A stretch of DNA of 58,849 nt from Megasphaera massiliensis (GTDB lineage: Bacteria > Bacillota > Negativicutes > Veillonellales > Megasphaeraceae). A program made the position numbers and the translations under genes. The stretch is from positions 123,622 through 182,470 of the forward strand of contig NZ_HF954535.1 of assembly GCF_000455225.1 (NCBI RefSeq), read 5' to 3'. Shown piece after piece: positions 36,742-46,317 of the stretch; within the stretch, counting starts at the first letter, position 1; each line of letters opens with the position of its first letter. The notes beneath the pieces are model-generated. The model searched no databases. It saw only the letters and a list, made by a program, of their open reading frames with translations, and was not told the origin of the DNA.

Positions 36742-38760
36742 TCAGTGGAACAGATCGAGGTCGACTGTCCGAATCACGGAAGCCGCATCTTTACCGCCGT
36801 CCTTATCTTGATTTTTGTCGTTCTTTTTATCGGTATCCTTGCTGTCATCGGTCTTGTCGGATTTTACCAGTTCGTCATCTTGAGACGCTCCATCCGATTC
36901 ATCACCGATGATCGCCTTGGCTTCATTGATATTGTGGTTCTTGGCGAGGAAGGCATCGCGTTTTTCCGGGGTTACGACTTTAATCGTTATCTGGCCGTCG
37001 CCTTTGACGATGTACGGCGTAGCGATGGATGACTTGGCATCGCTTTGATTGTCGTCGCCCACATTGTGCTTGCTCGGCTTAATGACATCTTTGGCACTGG
37101 TTCCCGGTTCTTTACCGCGGATTTTCTCCTTGCTCACCTTGGTCCCGCTTTCATTGATCATGCTGACGCCCTGATCGAGGATTTCAATGACCAAATCATT
37201 ATTGGAGTCTTCCTTGTCAATTTCTTTTTTCAAAGCATCAAAATCTTTGTAGCGACGCAGGCGTTTGATGATTTCATCGGTCAAGTTGTAGCGCTGCTTT
37301 TCGATCAAATACGGCAAAGGAATGACACCGCCGCCGCGGACTTCTAATACCATATCCCCCAAGGGCTGATCCTTAGGCACGGTAAAGCTCATGGTCTTCA
37401 CTTCATCGACACCGCGGTAGGGATGGAGTTTTACTTTAAAGTATACGTTGTCCCCGGGACTTACGACAACCGGAGCGGCTGTAGCATCGACGATGGAGGC
37501 CGACTTGCGGGCCTGGGTAATATCGACGTTCATGGTGATATCGAGAACGGGATAATCAATAAATTCGTTGTGCTTTAAGATATCGAGAACATTGTACAAT
37601 TCATCAATGCTCTTTTCATTGATATTTTCTTCAGAATAATACATATTGTGGCGGGTAATGTCCTTATCGCGGCCATTAGACGAGCGAATGGTATAGGACA
37701 AGGTCGCCGTGCCGCCGCCGGTGCGGTCGATGGTCTTATTGACCGTATTATAGACCGTCGTCGCAGCTAAAACAGGGGTCAGTTCATTGTCTTCAATGAT
37801 CTTAACGCGTTTAGTCATGGCCGTATCGGTATCGGTATCGCGTACGTTGATCGTAACCGGAATGCCCGGTGCCAAATAGTCGTACTGACCGCTGATGCCG
37901 GCGCCCCGATCCTGGGTAATCTTGCCGACTTCAGCACCGATAGATCCTAATTTGAAAGAGCTGGACAGGTTGTTGACAACCGTAAAAATATAGGCATTAT
38001 GCATGAAATAATTGATACTGCCCTTTTTCAAAAAAGGATGACCAAAGGCGACGATGTGATCGTTGTCAACGTAGGTAACCGTACCGATAGCGCCCATCTT
38101 CATATCGCCGTTAACGAAGGCGGCAGCCACACTGCTGCCGGGTTCTAAAGGCATGGCGACATCATCGGTGCTGGCCGATGCCGTATCGACGGGCATGAAA
38201 TTATAATCGGGCAGCTTGCTCTTCATCCACTCGGCCGACGTCGTATCAAAACCGGACATCATCAACGGCGTAGCAATGGGAATGAGCGACGATTCACGGG
38301 CGTTGAAAGGCCGGATTTCCTCCTTGGTCGGCACGTTCCACAGTTTCAACATGTCGTTGATGGGCGTAATCATGCCAATGCGGGAGTTGGTAAAGGACCA
38401 GCCGTAGGCAACGGCGCCGAGGAGCTTACCGTCGATGTAAACCGGACTGCCGCTCATCCCTTGGGCAATGCCGCCGGTCTGTTCGATGAGGGGACCGGAA
38501 AACTTGGCCAGAATCAAATCCCCCGACGGGCCGCTGTTCTTCATGACCCCTAAGATTTCAACGGGGAAGGTCTGGATTTCCGTCCCTTGAACGACGGTCT
38601 TGGCATAGCCGGTCATACCGATTTGGACGTCACTGACGTTCATAAATTCCTGAGCCTGTGCCGAAACCGCCAAAAGACAGGAAAAGGCCGCAGTCAGACA
38701 GACTCGGCCCACCATACGCCGTAAAGCAGAGACTTTCTTCGTCATGGAGGATTTCATCAT
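36742..38760 (-). CDS. Exported SpoIVB-type (S55) serine peptidase domain protein
   Basis: 672 residues with a signal peptide (about 1-36, LLAVSAQAQEF). The N-terminal domain (about 37-300) resembles the SpoIVB peptidase domain, with the nucleophile context GGIAQGMSGSPVYIDGKLLGAV and the later IVAFGHPFLKKGS. SpoIVB signals across the forespore membrane during sporulation in Bacillus; no sporulation genes are seen here and the PDZ domain is not obvious. The C-terminal half (about 330-672) is unrecognised and ends in a D/K/N-rich tail. Its start overlaps the stop of the lipoyl-like gene (ATGA), implying coupling. A role in envelope maintenance is inferred. Confidence 0.85.
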   Translation of the reverse strand: MMKSSMTKKVSALRRMVGRVCLTAAFSCLLAVSAQAQEFMNVSDVQIGMTGYAKTVVQGTEIQTFPVEILGVMKNSGPSGDLILAKFSGPLIEQTGGIAQGMSGSPVYIDGKLLGAVAYGWSFTNSRIGMITPINDMLKLWNVPTKEEIRPFNARESSLIPIATPLMMSGFDTTSAEWMKSKLPDYNFMPVDTASASTDDVAMPLEPGSSVAAAFVNGDMKMGAIGTVTYVDNDHIVAFGHPFLKKGSINYFMHNAYIFTVVNNLSSSFKLGSIGAEVGKITQDRGAGISGQYDYLAPGIPVTINVRDTDTDTAMTKRVKIIEDNELTPVLAATTVYNTVNKTIDRTGGGTATLSYTIRSSNGRDKDITRHNMYYSEENINEKSIDELYNVLDILKHNEFIDYPVLDITMNVDITQARKSASIVDATAAPVVVSPGDNVYFKVKLHPYRGVDEVKTMSFTVPKDQPLGDMVLEVRGGGVIPLPYLIEKQRYNLTDEIIKRLRRYKDFDALKKEIDKEDSNNDLVIEILDQGVSMINESGTKVSKEKIRGKEPGTSAKDVIKPSKHNVGDDNQSDAKSSIATPYIVKGDGQITIKVVTPEKRDAFLAKNHNINEAKAIIGDESDGASQDDELVKSDKTDDSKDTDKKNDKNQDKDGGKDAASVIRTVDLDLFH

Positions 38761-39047
38761 TTCGTTTCCACCACGACGACAACGGCGCCCTGCTGTACCT
38801 GCGAGCCCGGCTGGACGAGGACCGATTTAACAACACCGTCTTTATCAGAACGGGCTGCCGGCATCGGACCGGCTAAAGAATTGACCGTAAGAAGAACATC
38901 TCCTTCTTTAACAGCGGCACCGACAGGGGCTACACTGACGACGCTGCCGCTCAATACGGTTATATAGGATACATCAGCCGCAGCTGCCGGCATCGCGAGA
39001 AGACCGGCGAGTCCGGCTAATACGGCGAGTCTGTAAAGTTTTTTCAT
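38757..39047 (-). CDS. Small exported biotinyl/lipoyl-like domain protein
   Basis: About 96 residues: a signal peptide (LLAMPAAAADV) followed by a single beta-barrel hybrid domain of the biotin-carrier/HlyD type (GSVVSVAPVGAAVKEGDVLL, then GVVKSVLVQPGSQVQQGAVV). The modifiable lysine hairpin of biotin carriers (MKM) is replaced by GPMPAAR, so it is probably not biotinylated. The ATG at 39047 has GGAGGG upstream; the ATG at 39062 does not. It is translationally coupled to the S55 peptidase and follows mreB. Annotation pipelines may mislabel it as a carboxylase subunit. Confidence 0.75.
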   Translation of the reverse strand: MKKLYRLAVLAGLAGLLAMPAAAADVSYITVLSGSVVSVAPVGAAVKEGDVLLTVNSLAGPMPAARSDKDGVVKSVLVQPGSQVQQGAVVVVVETK

Positions 39048-39090
39048 GACGGCTCCCTCCATTCCCTATTTCACTGAAAGAGCGAAACAG

Positions 39091-40179
39091 TTATAAATCA
39101 TCAAAACTATCTTTTAAGCGGTCCATTTCTCGGACGGCCTTGCCGGCACCATGGGCCACGCAGAGCAGCGGATCTTCGCAAAGATAGGCTGCCATGCCGG
39201 TCGTACGGGAAATAAGACGGTCAAAACTATCGAGAAGTAATCCGCCGCCGGTGAGGACGATGCCGTGGTCGGCAATGTCCGCCGCCAGTTCGGGCGGTGT
39301 CTTTTCTAAGATGGAAACGATCGTCTTTAGGACGGTCTGAATCGGTTCGTCGATGGCCAGGCGGATTTCCTGTGAATCGATATCAATCGATACGGGAAGT
39401 CCCGTTTCCGTGCTGCGGCCGCGGACGTCAGCCGTCATGCGGCGGCCGTCGCTCATAGCCGTGCCGATTAAGATTTTCAGCTCTTCTGCCGTGTGCTGGC
39501 CAATGGTGACGTGCTTTATCTTTTCCAAATAACGGATGATGGCTTCATCAAAGGTATTGCTGCCGATGCGCAGGGATTCACTGATGACGATGCCGCTCAG
39601 GCTGAGAACGGCGACATCCGTCGTGCCTCCGCCCATATCGACGACCATAGACCCGTTCGACGTGGCAATATCGAGGCCGGCCCCGATGGCTGCTGCCAGC
39701 GGTTCTTCCATGACCGTCGTCTTTCTGGCTCCGGCCTGCATGGCCGCTTCGATGACAGCCCGCCGTTCGACGTTGGTAACGCTCGACGGGACACAGATGA
39801 CGACGCGGGGTTTAAAAAACAAGGACTTCCCAATGGCCCGGCGGATGAAATACCGCAGCATGTACTCCGTCGCATCGTAGTCGGCAATGACGCCGTTGCG
39901 CAGGGGGTGGTAGGCATGGATGTTGCGCGGCGTCCGCCCGATCATAGCCTGGGCTTCGCGGCCGATGGCAACGACCTTATTTTCCATCGTATCGACGGCG
40001 ATGACGGCCGGCTCATTGACGACGATGCCCTTATTTTTAACGAATACAATAATGTTGGCCGTCCCCAAATCAATGGCAATATCACTGGCAAACCAGTTCG
40101 ATAAAAAGAACGAGCGGGAATGCCGTGCCGGCTGTACCTTTTTTTTAGTTTTCTTCTTCCTCAATATTGACGCGAACAA
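39091..40179 (-). CDS. mreB: Rod shape-determining protein MreB/Mbl family
   Basis: Bacterial actin that guides lateral wall synthesis. It has the phosphate-1 motif [14 protein letters not shown], phosphate-2 [16 protein letters not shown], the connect region [14 protein letters not shown] and the adenosine motif [15 protein letters not shown]. No start codon exists between the murA stop and the conserved core, so the frame must begin inside murA. TTG at 40179 with AGGTG 6 bases upstream is best; GTG 40188 and TTG 40164 are alternatives. The result is a basic N-terminal extension of more than 30 residues ([17 protein letters not shown]) before the usual start. Confidence 0.9.
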   Translation of the reverse strand: MFASILRKKKTKKKVQPARHSRSFFLSNWFASDIAIDLGTANIIVFVKNKGIVVNEPAVIAVDTMENKVVAIGREAQAMIGRTPRNIHAYHPLRNGVIADYDATEYMLRYFIRRAIGKSLFFKPRVVICVPSSVTNVERRAVIEAAMQAGARKTTVMEEPLAAAIGAGLDIATSNGSMVVDMGGGTTDVAVLSLSGIVISESLRIGSNTFDEAIIRYLEKIKHVTIGQHTAEELKILIGTAMSDGRRMTADVRGRSTETGLPVSIDIDSQEIRLAIDEPIQTVLKTIVSILEKTPPELAADIADHGIVLTGGGLLLDSFDRLISRTTGMAAYLCEDPLLCVAHGAGKAVREMDRLKDSFDDL

Positions 40180-41419
40180 TATCTGCACCTAGCCTTTGTA
40201 ATTTTAATACAAAATTATCGTAACCACGGTCGATGTGGTATAGATAACCGACTTCCGTTTCGCCTTCAGCGACCAAGCCCGCCAGGACCAGGGCGGCTCC
40301 GGCACGCAGGTCGGTGGCATTGACCGAGGCGCCTTTAAGCTGTTCTATGCCTTCTACGATGGCGCTGCGTCCTTCGATTCGGATTTTAGCACCCATCCGT
40401 TTAAATTCATCGACGTGCATGAAGCGGTTTTCAAAGACCGTTTCCGTAACGACGCTCGTTCCTTGGCAGAGCGTCGTCAACGCCATGAACTGCGCCTGCA
40501 TATCCGTCGGAAAGCCGGGATAAGGCAAGGTCTTTATATCGGCCGGCCGCAAAGGCTCATGGCCGATGACGCGGATACCGTCGATTTCTTCCTCCACTTC
40601 GGCACCGACTTCTTTTAACTTAGAAATAAGGGGCTTCAAATGCTCTGAAATGGCATTTTCAACGAAGATGTTGCCCTTGGTCATAGCGGCGCCGATCATA
40701 AAGGTACCGGCCTCGATGCGGTCGGGGATAACGGCGTGGCTGGCACCGTGGAGTTCCTTGACACCTTCGATGCGGATGACGTTGGTACCGGCACCGCGAA
40801 TATTGGCACCCATGCTGTTCAGATAGGTTGCCAAATCGACGATTTCCGGTTCTTCAGCAGCATTTTCGAGGACCGTCTTGCCATTAGCCATGGAAGCAGC
40901 CATGATGATGTTTTCCGTCGCACCGACACTGGGGAAATCAAGGTAAATCTGAGCGCCCTGCAGCCCATTTGGGGCTACGGCTTCGATATCGCCGTTTTCA
41001 AGGTTGATGACGGCACCCATGGCTTCAAAGGCCTTGAGGTGCAAGTCAATCGGACGCGCACCGATGGAGCAGCCGCCGGGCAGGGAAATCTGTGCTCTCC
41101 CCTTGCGGGCCAAGAGCGGTCCCATAACTAAAAAGGACGCACGCATGCGGCGGACCAAATCATACGGTGCCGTCGTCGATGTCAACTCCCGGGCATCAAT
41201 GATAAGGGTATCTCTTTCGGGGTGTTCTATATGGACGCCGAGGGATTCGATGACGTCGCAGACGGTATGGACGTCAGCGAGCTTCGGAATCTCGGTCAAT
41301 GTACTTTTCGTCGTTCCCAACATAGATGCGACGATAATGGGCAGTACGGCATTTTTAGCCCCACTGACGCGAACAGTGCCCTGTAAGGGCTTTCCACCAT
41401 GAATAACAAGTTTCTCCAA
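40145..41419 (-). CDS. murA: UDP-N-acetylglucosamine 1-carboxyvinyltransferase
   Basis: First committed step of peptidoglycan synthesis: transfer of enolpyruvate from PEP to UDP-GlcNAc. It has the catalytic cysteine loop [16 protein letters not shown], the N-terminal [18 protein letters not shown] and the C-terminal [23 protein letters not shown] (quoted in part: [16 protein letters not shown]). The 424-residue length is normal. The start is TTG at 41419, with AGGAGG 8 bases upstream. Its 3' end overlaps mreB, coupling wall-precursor synthesis to the shape protein. Confidence 0.96.
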   Translation of the reverse strand: MEKLVIHGGKPLQGTVRVSGAKNAVLPIIVASMLGTTKSTLTEIPKLADVHTVCDVIESLGVHIEHPERDTLIIDARELTSTTAPYDLVRRMRASFLVMGPLLARKGRAQISLPGGCSIGARPIDLHLKAFEAMGAVINLENGDIEAVAPNGLQGAQIYLDFPSVGATENIIMAASMANGKTVLENAAEEPEIVDLATYLNSMGANIRGAGTNVIRIEGVKELHGASHAVIPDRIEAGTFMIGAAMTKGNIFVENAISEHLKPLISKLKEVGAEVEEEIDGIRVIGHEPLRPADIKTLPYPGFPTDMQAQFMALTTLCQGTSVVTETVFENRFMHVDEFKRMGAKIRIEGRSAIVEGIEQLKGASVNATDLRAGAALVLAGLVAEGETEVGYLYHIDRGYDNFVLKLQRLGADIVRVNIEEEEN

Positions 41420-41492
41420 TTCTGGTGCCTCCTAATAGTATTCGAGTAGTTTTATCTAAATGGCCTCCAAAGACGCGATGCCTGAAGATGCC

Positions 41493-41520
41493 ATTCTATT
41501 GAGCATATAATTACTATCAA
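41493..41520 (-). promoter_or_regulatory. Candidate promoter of murA
   Basis: Minus strand: TTGATA (41515-41520), 16-base spacer, TAGAAT (41493-41498), about 75 bases upstream of murA and after the glpX terminator. Confidence 0.4.
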
Positions 41521-41544
41521 ATTATTCTACCATAAACGGAAGAA

Positions 41545-41583
41545 AAAAAAAGGCTTGGCGCCTAGGCGACAAGCCCTTTTTTA
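41545..41583 (-). terminator. Terminator after glpX
   Basis: The inverted repeat GGCTTG-GCGCC/GGCGA-CAAGCC, with long A and T tracts on both sides, lies about 25 bases beyond the glpX stop on the minus strand. Confidence 0.85.
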
Positions 41584-41605
41584 GGAATACCTTGTAAAGG
41601 AAATG

Positions 41606-42571
41606 TTATAGGTGGATACTCCATTTCGCTTCTTTATTGAAGCGGTGGAAGGTATCGATAAAACGAATCGTTCCGCTGCGGTAACGCATGACGACGGACA
41701 TCGTCCGGGCACCGCCGCCAAAGTACTGAACGCCGCGCATCATGGGCGTATTGGTAATGGCTGTCGCCGAGAAAATGCAGTCATCCCCTTTTACCAGATC
41801 ATCGAGGGTCATGACCTTGTTAATATCTTTGATGCCCATATCCAAACAGCGCTGCCGTTCTTCGTCGGTATAAGGAATGAGGCGGGCCTGCATATCGCCG
41901 CCGAGGCACTTCAAGGCGGCCGCTGCCAGAACCCCTTCCGGTGCACCGCCGATTCCCATGACGACGTGAACGCCGGAACCTTCGATACCGGCGTCGACCG
42001 CCGGTGAAACGTCGCCGTCGGTAATGAGCTTGATACGGGCACCGGCGCTGCGGCACTCGTCGATAAGGTCTTTGTGGCGCGGCCGGTCGAGGATGACGAC
42101 GGTCAAGTCATCGATGCCTCGTTCTAAGCCCTCGGCGATGCGGCGCAGGTTTTCCGGCACCGACTGATTCAAGTCGATACGCCCCTTAGCCCGCGGTCCG
42201 ACGCAGAGCTTTTCCATATACATGTCCGGCGCGTGAAGTAAATCACCTTTCCCGGCAATAGCCATGACCGAAATGGATCCGTCCTGCCCTTTTGCCGTCA
42301 AATTCGTCCCTTCCAAGGGATCGACGGCAATATCGACTTCCGTACCACCGGCACCGACTTTTTCGCCGATATATAACATGGGGGCCTCATCCATTTCCCC
42401 TTCGCCAATGACGACCGTACCGTCGATGGGAACCGTCGACAAGATCGAATGCATACCGTCGACAGCCAGTTGATCGGCGCCATTCTTATCGCCCTTCCCC
42501 ATGAGACGGCCGGCTTTTACCGCTGCCGCTTCCGTAACGCGGACAAACTCCAAGGTCAATACGCGATTCAT
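41606..42571 (-). CDS. glpX: Class II fructose-1,6-bisphosphatase
   Basis: Gluconeogenic phosphatase of the GlpX family (321 residues). It has GEGEMDEAPMLYIGEKVG and the metal-binding IAVDPLEGTNLTAKG, plus MGIGGAPEGVLAAAALKCLGG (quoted in part: GIGGAPEGVLAAAALKC). The ATG follows AAGGAGG. It is transcribed alone between the serS terminator and its own terminator, from the promoter at 42607-42635. A gluconeogenic enzyme suits a lactate- or amino-acid-using anaerobe. Confidence 0.96.
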   Translation of the reverse strand: MNRVLTLEFVRVTEAAAVKAGRLMGKGDKNGADQLAVDGMHSILSTVPIDGTVVIGEGEMDEAPMLYIGEKVGAGGTEVDIAVDPLEGTNLTAKGQDGSISVMAIAGKGDLLHAPDMYMEKLCVGPRAKGRIDLNQSVPENLRRIAEGLERGIDDLTVVILDRPRHKDLIDECRSAGARIKLITDGDVSPAVDAGIEGSGVHVVMGIGGAPEGVLAAAALKCLGGDMQARLIPYTDEERQRCLDMGIKDINKVMTLDDLVKGDDCIFSATAITNTPMMRGVQYFGGGARTMSVVMRYRSGTIRFIDTFHRFNKEAKWSIHL

Positions 42572-42606
42572 AAGGAACCTCCTTGTCTAAAAATAACGAA
42601 AACACA

Positions 42607-42635
42607 TATATAGTATTATTTCTAGGCAAAGTAAA
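42607..42635 (-). promoter_or_regulatory. Promoter of glpX
   Basis: Minus strand: TTTACT (42630-42635), 17-base spacer, TATATA (42607-42612). The -35 box overlaps the T-tract of the serS terminator. Confidence 0.5.
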
Positions 42636-42665
42636 AAACTCCTGCTTTTAGACAGGAGTTTTTTT
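42633..42665 (-). terminator. Terminator after serS, end of the serine operon
   Basis: The minus-strand hairpin AACTCCTGTC/GCAGGAGTT is followed by TTTTTT. It lies about 25 bases beyond the serS stop. Confidence 0.85.
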
Positions 42666-42689
42666 AACAGCATCTCAGGGACGAGACTT

Positions 42690-43973
42690 TTATTTTTCTT
42701 TCGTAATGACGTCGCAGTGCATGTACGGACGAAGGACTTCCGGTACTACGACCGAGCCGTCAGCCTGCTGATAGTTTTCGAGAATAGCAGCGACCGTGCG
42801 GCCTACAGCCAAGCCCGAACCGTTTAAGGTATGAACGAATTCCGGCTTCGATTTCGGGTTCCGGCGGAAGCGGATGTTAGCCCGCCGTGCCTGGAAATCT
42901 TCCGTATTGGAACACGAAGAAATTTCACGGTATTTCCCCTGGGCCGGGAACCAGACTTCGACGTCGAAAGTCTTGGCAGCCGAGAAACCGATATCGCCCG
43001 TGCAGAGGCAGACGACGTGATAGGGAAGGCCCAAAGCCTTTAAGATATCTTCGGCATTCTGTGTCAGTTTATCGAGTTCATCGTAGCTCGTTTCCGGAGC
43101 CGAATATTTTACCATTTCGACTTTATGGAACTGATGCTGGCGAATGAGGCCTCGCGTATCGCGGCCGGCAGAACCGGCTTCAGCGCGGAAGCACGGTGTC
43201 AGGGACGTGAAGTAAATCGGCAGTTTACTGCCGTCGATGATTTCACCGCGGTAATAGTTGGTAAGCGGTACTTCTGCCGTCGGGATCATATACATTTCTT
43301 CGCCTTCGACATTGAGCTTATACATGTCTTCCGCAAATTTCGGCAGCTGACCCGTACCGGTCATGGAATCGCGATTGACGATATATGGCGGAATGACTTC
43401 GGTGTAGCCGTCTTTTTCCGTATGTTGGTCGAGCATGAAATTGTACACAGCGCGTTCCAAACGGGCGCCGGCGCCGACATAGTAATAGAAACGGGCACCG
43501 GTAACCTTTGCGGCCCGTTCAGAATCGAGAAGGCCTAAGCGTTCGCCGACGTCCCAGTGGTTCAGCGGTTCAAAGTCGAACTGTTTCGGTTCGCCCCACT
43601 TGCGGACTTCCGGGTTATCGCTGTCGTCGTTGCCGACCGGAACCGACGGATGGCACATATTGGGGATCATGAGCTGGATGGCGTGCATATCGGCTTCGAC
43701 AGCCTTGACTTCCTTATCGAGGACGTCGATGTCGTCGCCGAGTTTCTTCATAGCGGCAATCTGGGCGTCGGCATTTTCTTTATTGCGTTTGAGCTGGCTG
43801 ATTTCCTTGGTAACCGTATTGCGTTCATTCTTCATGGCTTCGACTTTTTGAAGGATTTCACGCCGTTTATCGTCTAAGGCGACGAAGGCGTCGACGTCGG
43901 CATGGGCGTGGCGATTCTTAATATTTTCCTTTACTTCTTCTACGTGGTCGCGGATGAATTTCGTATCTAACAT
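42690..43973 (-). CDS. serS: Seryl-tRNA synthetase
   Basis: Class II aminoacyl-tRNA synthetase. It has an N-terminal antiparallel coiled coil (about residues 25-105), motif 2 [24 protein letters not shown] (quoted in part: [18 protein letters not shown]) and motif 3 [20 protein letters not shown]. The 427-residue length is standard. It lies 54 bases after the histidine-phosphatase gene with no terminator between, so it probably belongs to the T-box-controlled serC-serA operon. That would place synthesis and charging of serine under one tRNA-sensing switch. Confidence 0.96.
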   Translation of the reverse strand: MLDTKFIRDHVEEVKENIKNRHAHADVDAFVALDDKRREILQKVEAMKNERNTVTKEISQLKRNKENADAQIAAMKKLGDDIDVLDKEVKAVEADMHAIQLMIPNMCHPSVPVGNDDSDNPEVRKWGEPKQFDFEPLNHWDVGERLGLLDSERAAKVTGARFYYYVGAGARLERAVYNFMLDQHTEKDGYTEVIPPYIVNRDSMTGTGQLPKFAEDMYKLNVEGEEMYMIPTAEVPLTNYYRGEIIDGSKLPIYFTSLTPCFRAEAGSAGRDTRGLIRQHQFHKVEMVKYSAPETSYDELDKLTQNAEDILKALGLPYHVVCLCTGDIGFSAAKTFDVEVWFPAQGKYREISSCSNTEDFQARRANIRFRRNPKSKPEFVHTLNGSGLAVGRTVAAILENYQQADGSVVVPEVLRPYMHCDVITKEK

Positions 43974-44027
43974 GATAGCTGCTTCCTTCCTCTGTAAATA
44001 TACTTTAACTACCTCGCTGCGATAGTA

Positions 44028-44672
44028 TTATAACCCTTTTTGTTCAATACCACTGAACAAATACCCCATATGATTCGTCGAATTGAGCAGGACCAAACGC
44101 CAGGTCCCATCCTGCCATTCTAAGACGTTGATGCAGGTATTGTCCTGCTTGATCTGCCAAAAATGGCTTAAATCAAGGCCCAGAACGTCACAAATGATGG
44201 CCTTGTTTACGGCATCGTGAGCTGCCACCAAGACCGTCTTGCCTTCATATTTCTGAACGTAATCATCGAAGGCCGCCCGGACACGGCTGCGGACGTCTTC
44301 CAAGGACTCGCCGCCCTTGCCCGGCATGGTGACCGTGTGAGGCGCCGTATGCCAGCGCTGAAATTCATCAGGATACTGAGCCTTGATGTCATCAGCCAGC
44401 CGCCCTTCCCAATCACCGTGATTGATTTCAAGGAGGCGATCATCTTTTAAGACCGTGAGACCGTGAAGCGCCGCACAGAAAGAGCAGGTCATGTAGGACC
44501 GTTCGAGCGGACTTGAAATAGCCACGTCAATGGGCGTATTCTTTAAGCCGTCAGCAACCATGCGGCCTTGGAGCTGGCCCCGTTCGCTGAGGTGCGTGTC
44601 TTCCTGTCCCTGGTAGCGGCCTTCAATGTTCCATTGTGTTTCGCCGTGGCGAATAAGTATGATGCGTACCAT
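44028..44672 (-). CDS. Histidine phosphatase family protein, probable phosphoserine phosphatase
   Basis: A 214-residue phosphoglycerate-mutase-like enzyme. The catalytic histidine is in LIRHGETQWNIEGRYQG, a conserved arginine/glutamate block is LLEINHGDWEGR, and the second histidine is in VLVAAHDAVNKAIIC. Family members include cofactor-dependent mutases, alpha-ribazole phosphatase and metal-independent phosphoserine phosphatases. Standing between serA and serS in a serine T-box operon, with no serB-type gene nearby, it most likely dephosphorylates phosphoserine. The last step of serine synthesis would then be encoded here. The specificity is inference from context. Confidence 0.82.
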   Translation of the reverse strand: MVRIILIRHGETQWNIEGRYQGQEDTHLSERGQLQGRMVADGLKNTPIDVAISSPLERSYMTCSFCAALHGLTVLKDDRLLEINHGDWEGRLADDIKAQYPDEFQRWHTAPHTVTMPGKGGESLEDVRSRVRAAFDDYVQKYEGKTVLVAAHDAVNKAIICDVLGLDLSHFWQIKQDNTCINVLEWQDGTWRLVLLNSTNHMGYLFSGIEQKGL

Positions 44673-44684
44673 AATCTTCCCCTT

Positions 44685-46277
44685 TTAGTGTGTGTCACAG
44701 TGAATGAGTTTAATGTCGAGAATCCCGTTGATCGAGCGGAGCTTGACCATGATGTCGTTAGGAATATCATCCTGGACGGCAATGGCCATGATGTTGTTGC
44801 CCGTCGTCGTCATGCGGCCGACCTGCATGCCCATGATGTTGATATGAGCCTGGCCGAGGATGGTCGAAATCTGACCGATCATATTCGGCTGGTCGACGTG
44901 GGGTACGAGGAGCAAGTAGCCTTCCGGTTTAAAGTCGACGCGGTATTCATCGATCTGAACGATTTTCGCTTCCGTCCCATTGAACAGGACGCCGACAATG
45001 GCGTGTTCGCCTTTATTGGTCCGAACGCGGACAGTAACTGAGTTTACAAAGTAGTTGTTGGACTGACTGTTGATTTCCTTAACGGCAATGTGGCGCGTCT
45101 TAGCCACTTCAGAAGCGTTGACGTAATTGACTGATTCCTGCAGGATGGGATTTAAAGCCCCTTTAAGAACGGCCGTCGTCAAAAGGCGCGTTTCCGTATC
45201 GGCCAGTTCGCCCGTATATTCGACTTCGATTTCCTTCATGGGTGCATCGGCCAAATATACGCCTAAATTCCCCATCCGTTCCATGAGGTCGAAATAAGGA
45301 TGGATAACGTTGTAGACATGAGGCGGAACGGGAGCCATATTGACAGCCGTAGCAACGGGTTCGCCCTTCAAGGCTTCCATGACGCCTTCGGCAACGTCAA
45401 CGGAAACACCGATCTGTGCTTCTACGGTCGAAGCGCCGAGATGCGGCGTGATGACGACATTGTCCATACCAACGAAGGGATTGATATCCGTCGTAAGCGG
45501 TTCCGTCGGAAATACGTCGATGGCAGCGCCGGCTACGTGGCCGCTCTTCAAGGCATCGGCCAGGGCATTGATGTCGAGGACGGCACCGCGCGAGACGTTG
45601 ATGACCCGCACGCCATCTTTCATCTTGGCAATTTCATCCTTACCGATAAGGCCTGTCGTTTCCTTGGTCAGCGGCGTGTGCATCGTAATGTAGTCCGACC
45701 GTTCGAGAAGGGTATCTAAATCGACGGGTTCAACGCCGAGTTGTTTAAACCGTTCTTCGGGAATATACGGGTCATAGCCGATGGTCTTCATTTCCATGGC
45801 CTGCATCCGTTTTGCAATCCGCGAACCGATGCGGCCGACGCCGATGATGCCGAGAGTCTTATTCTGGAGCTGAATGCCCGTAAAGGTCTTGCGGTCCCAG
45901 TTGCCGGCCATCAGGGAATTATGAGCCTGCGGAATGTGGCGGGTAATGGCCATAATCATGGCGCAGGTGTGTTCCGTCGCCGCTAACGTATTCGACGTCG
46001 GCGTATTGACGACGACAATGCCGCGAGCCGTAGCACTCTTCAAGTCGATGCTGTCGACACCGACACCGGCACGGCCGACGACTTTCAGTTTCGTTGCGGC
46101 GGCGATGACCTTTTCCGTAACGTGGGTCATCGAGCGGGTAATGAGGCCGTCGTATTCGCCAATGCAGGCGATGAGCCCTTCTTCATCGAGATTTTTCTTA
46201 ACGTCGACTTCGTAACCATTTTCACGAAGGAGCTCTACGCCCTTCATCGATACGTCATCGCTGACTAAAATTTTCAT
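44685..46277 (-). CDS. serA: D-3-phosphoglycerate dehydrogenase
   Basis: First enzyme of serine synthesis: it oxidises 3-phosphoglycerate with NAD. 530 residues with substrate-binding and Rossmann domains (LGIIGVGRIGSRIAKRMQAM), the catalytic R/E/H set (NVSRGAVLD, FPTEPL, VITPHLGASTVEAQ), an intervening ASB domain (about 325-445) and a C-terminal ACT domain (about 455-528; HVDQPNMIGQISTILGQAHIN). This is the long form seen in Bacillus and mycobacteria, usually subject to serine feedback. It is 40 bases downstream of serC. Confidence 0.96.
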   Translation of the reverse strand: MKILVSDDVSMKGVELLRENGYEVDVKKNLDEEGLIACIGEYDGLITRSMTHVTEKVIAAATKLKVVGRAGVGVDSIDLKSATARGIVVVNTPTSNTLAATEHTCAMIMAITRHIPQAHNSLMAGNWDRKTFTGIQLQNKTLGIIGVGRIGSRIAKRMQAMEMKTIGYDPYIPEERFKQLGVEPVDLDTLLERSDYITMHTPLTKETTGLIGKDEIAKMKDGVRVINVSRGAVLDINALADALKSGHVAGAAIDVFPTEPLTTDINPFVGMDNVVITPHLGASTVEAQIGVSVDVAEGVMEALKGEPVATAVNMAPVPPHVYNVIHPYFDLMERMGNLGVYLADAPMKEIEVEYTGELADTETRLLTTAVLKGALNPILQESVNYVNASEVAKTRHIAVKEINSQSNNYFVNSVTVRVRTNKGEHAIVGVLFNGTEAKIVQIDEYRVDFKPEGYLLLVPHVDQPNMIGQISTILGQAHINIMGMQVGRMTTTGNNIMAIAVQDDIPNDIMVKLRSINGILDIKLIHCDTH

Positions 46278-46317
46278 TTTCGTATCCCCCTATAGATCCT
46301 ATTCCTTATATACAATA

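Noticed and set aside
38757-39047. Acetyl-CoA carboxylase biotin carrier protein.
   Set aside because: It has a signal peptide and lacks the MKM biotinylation motif.
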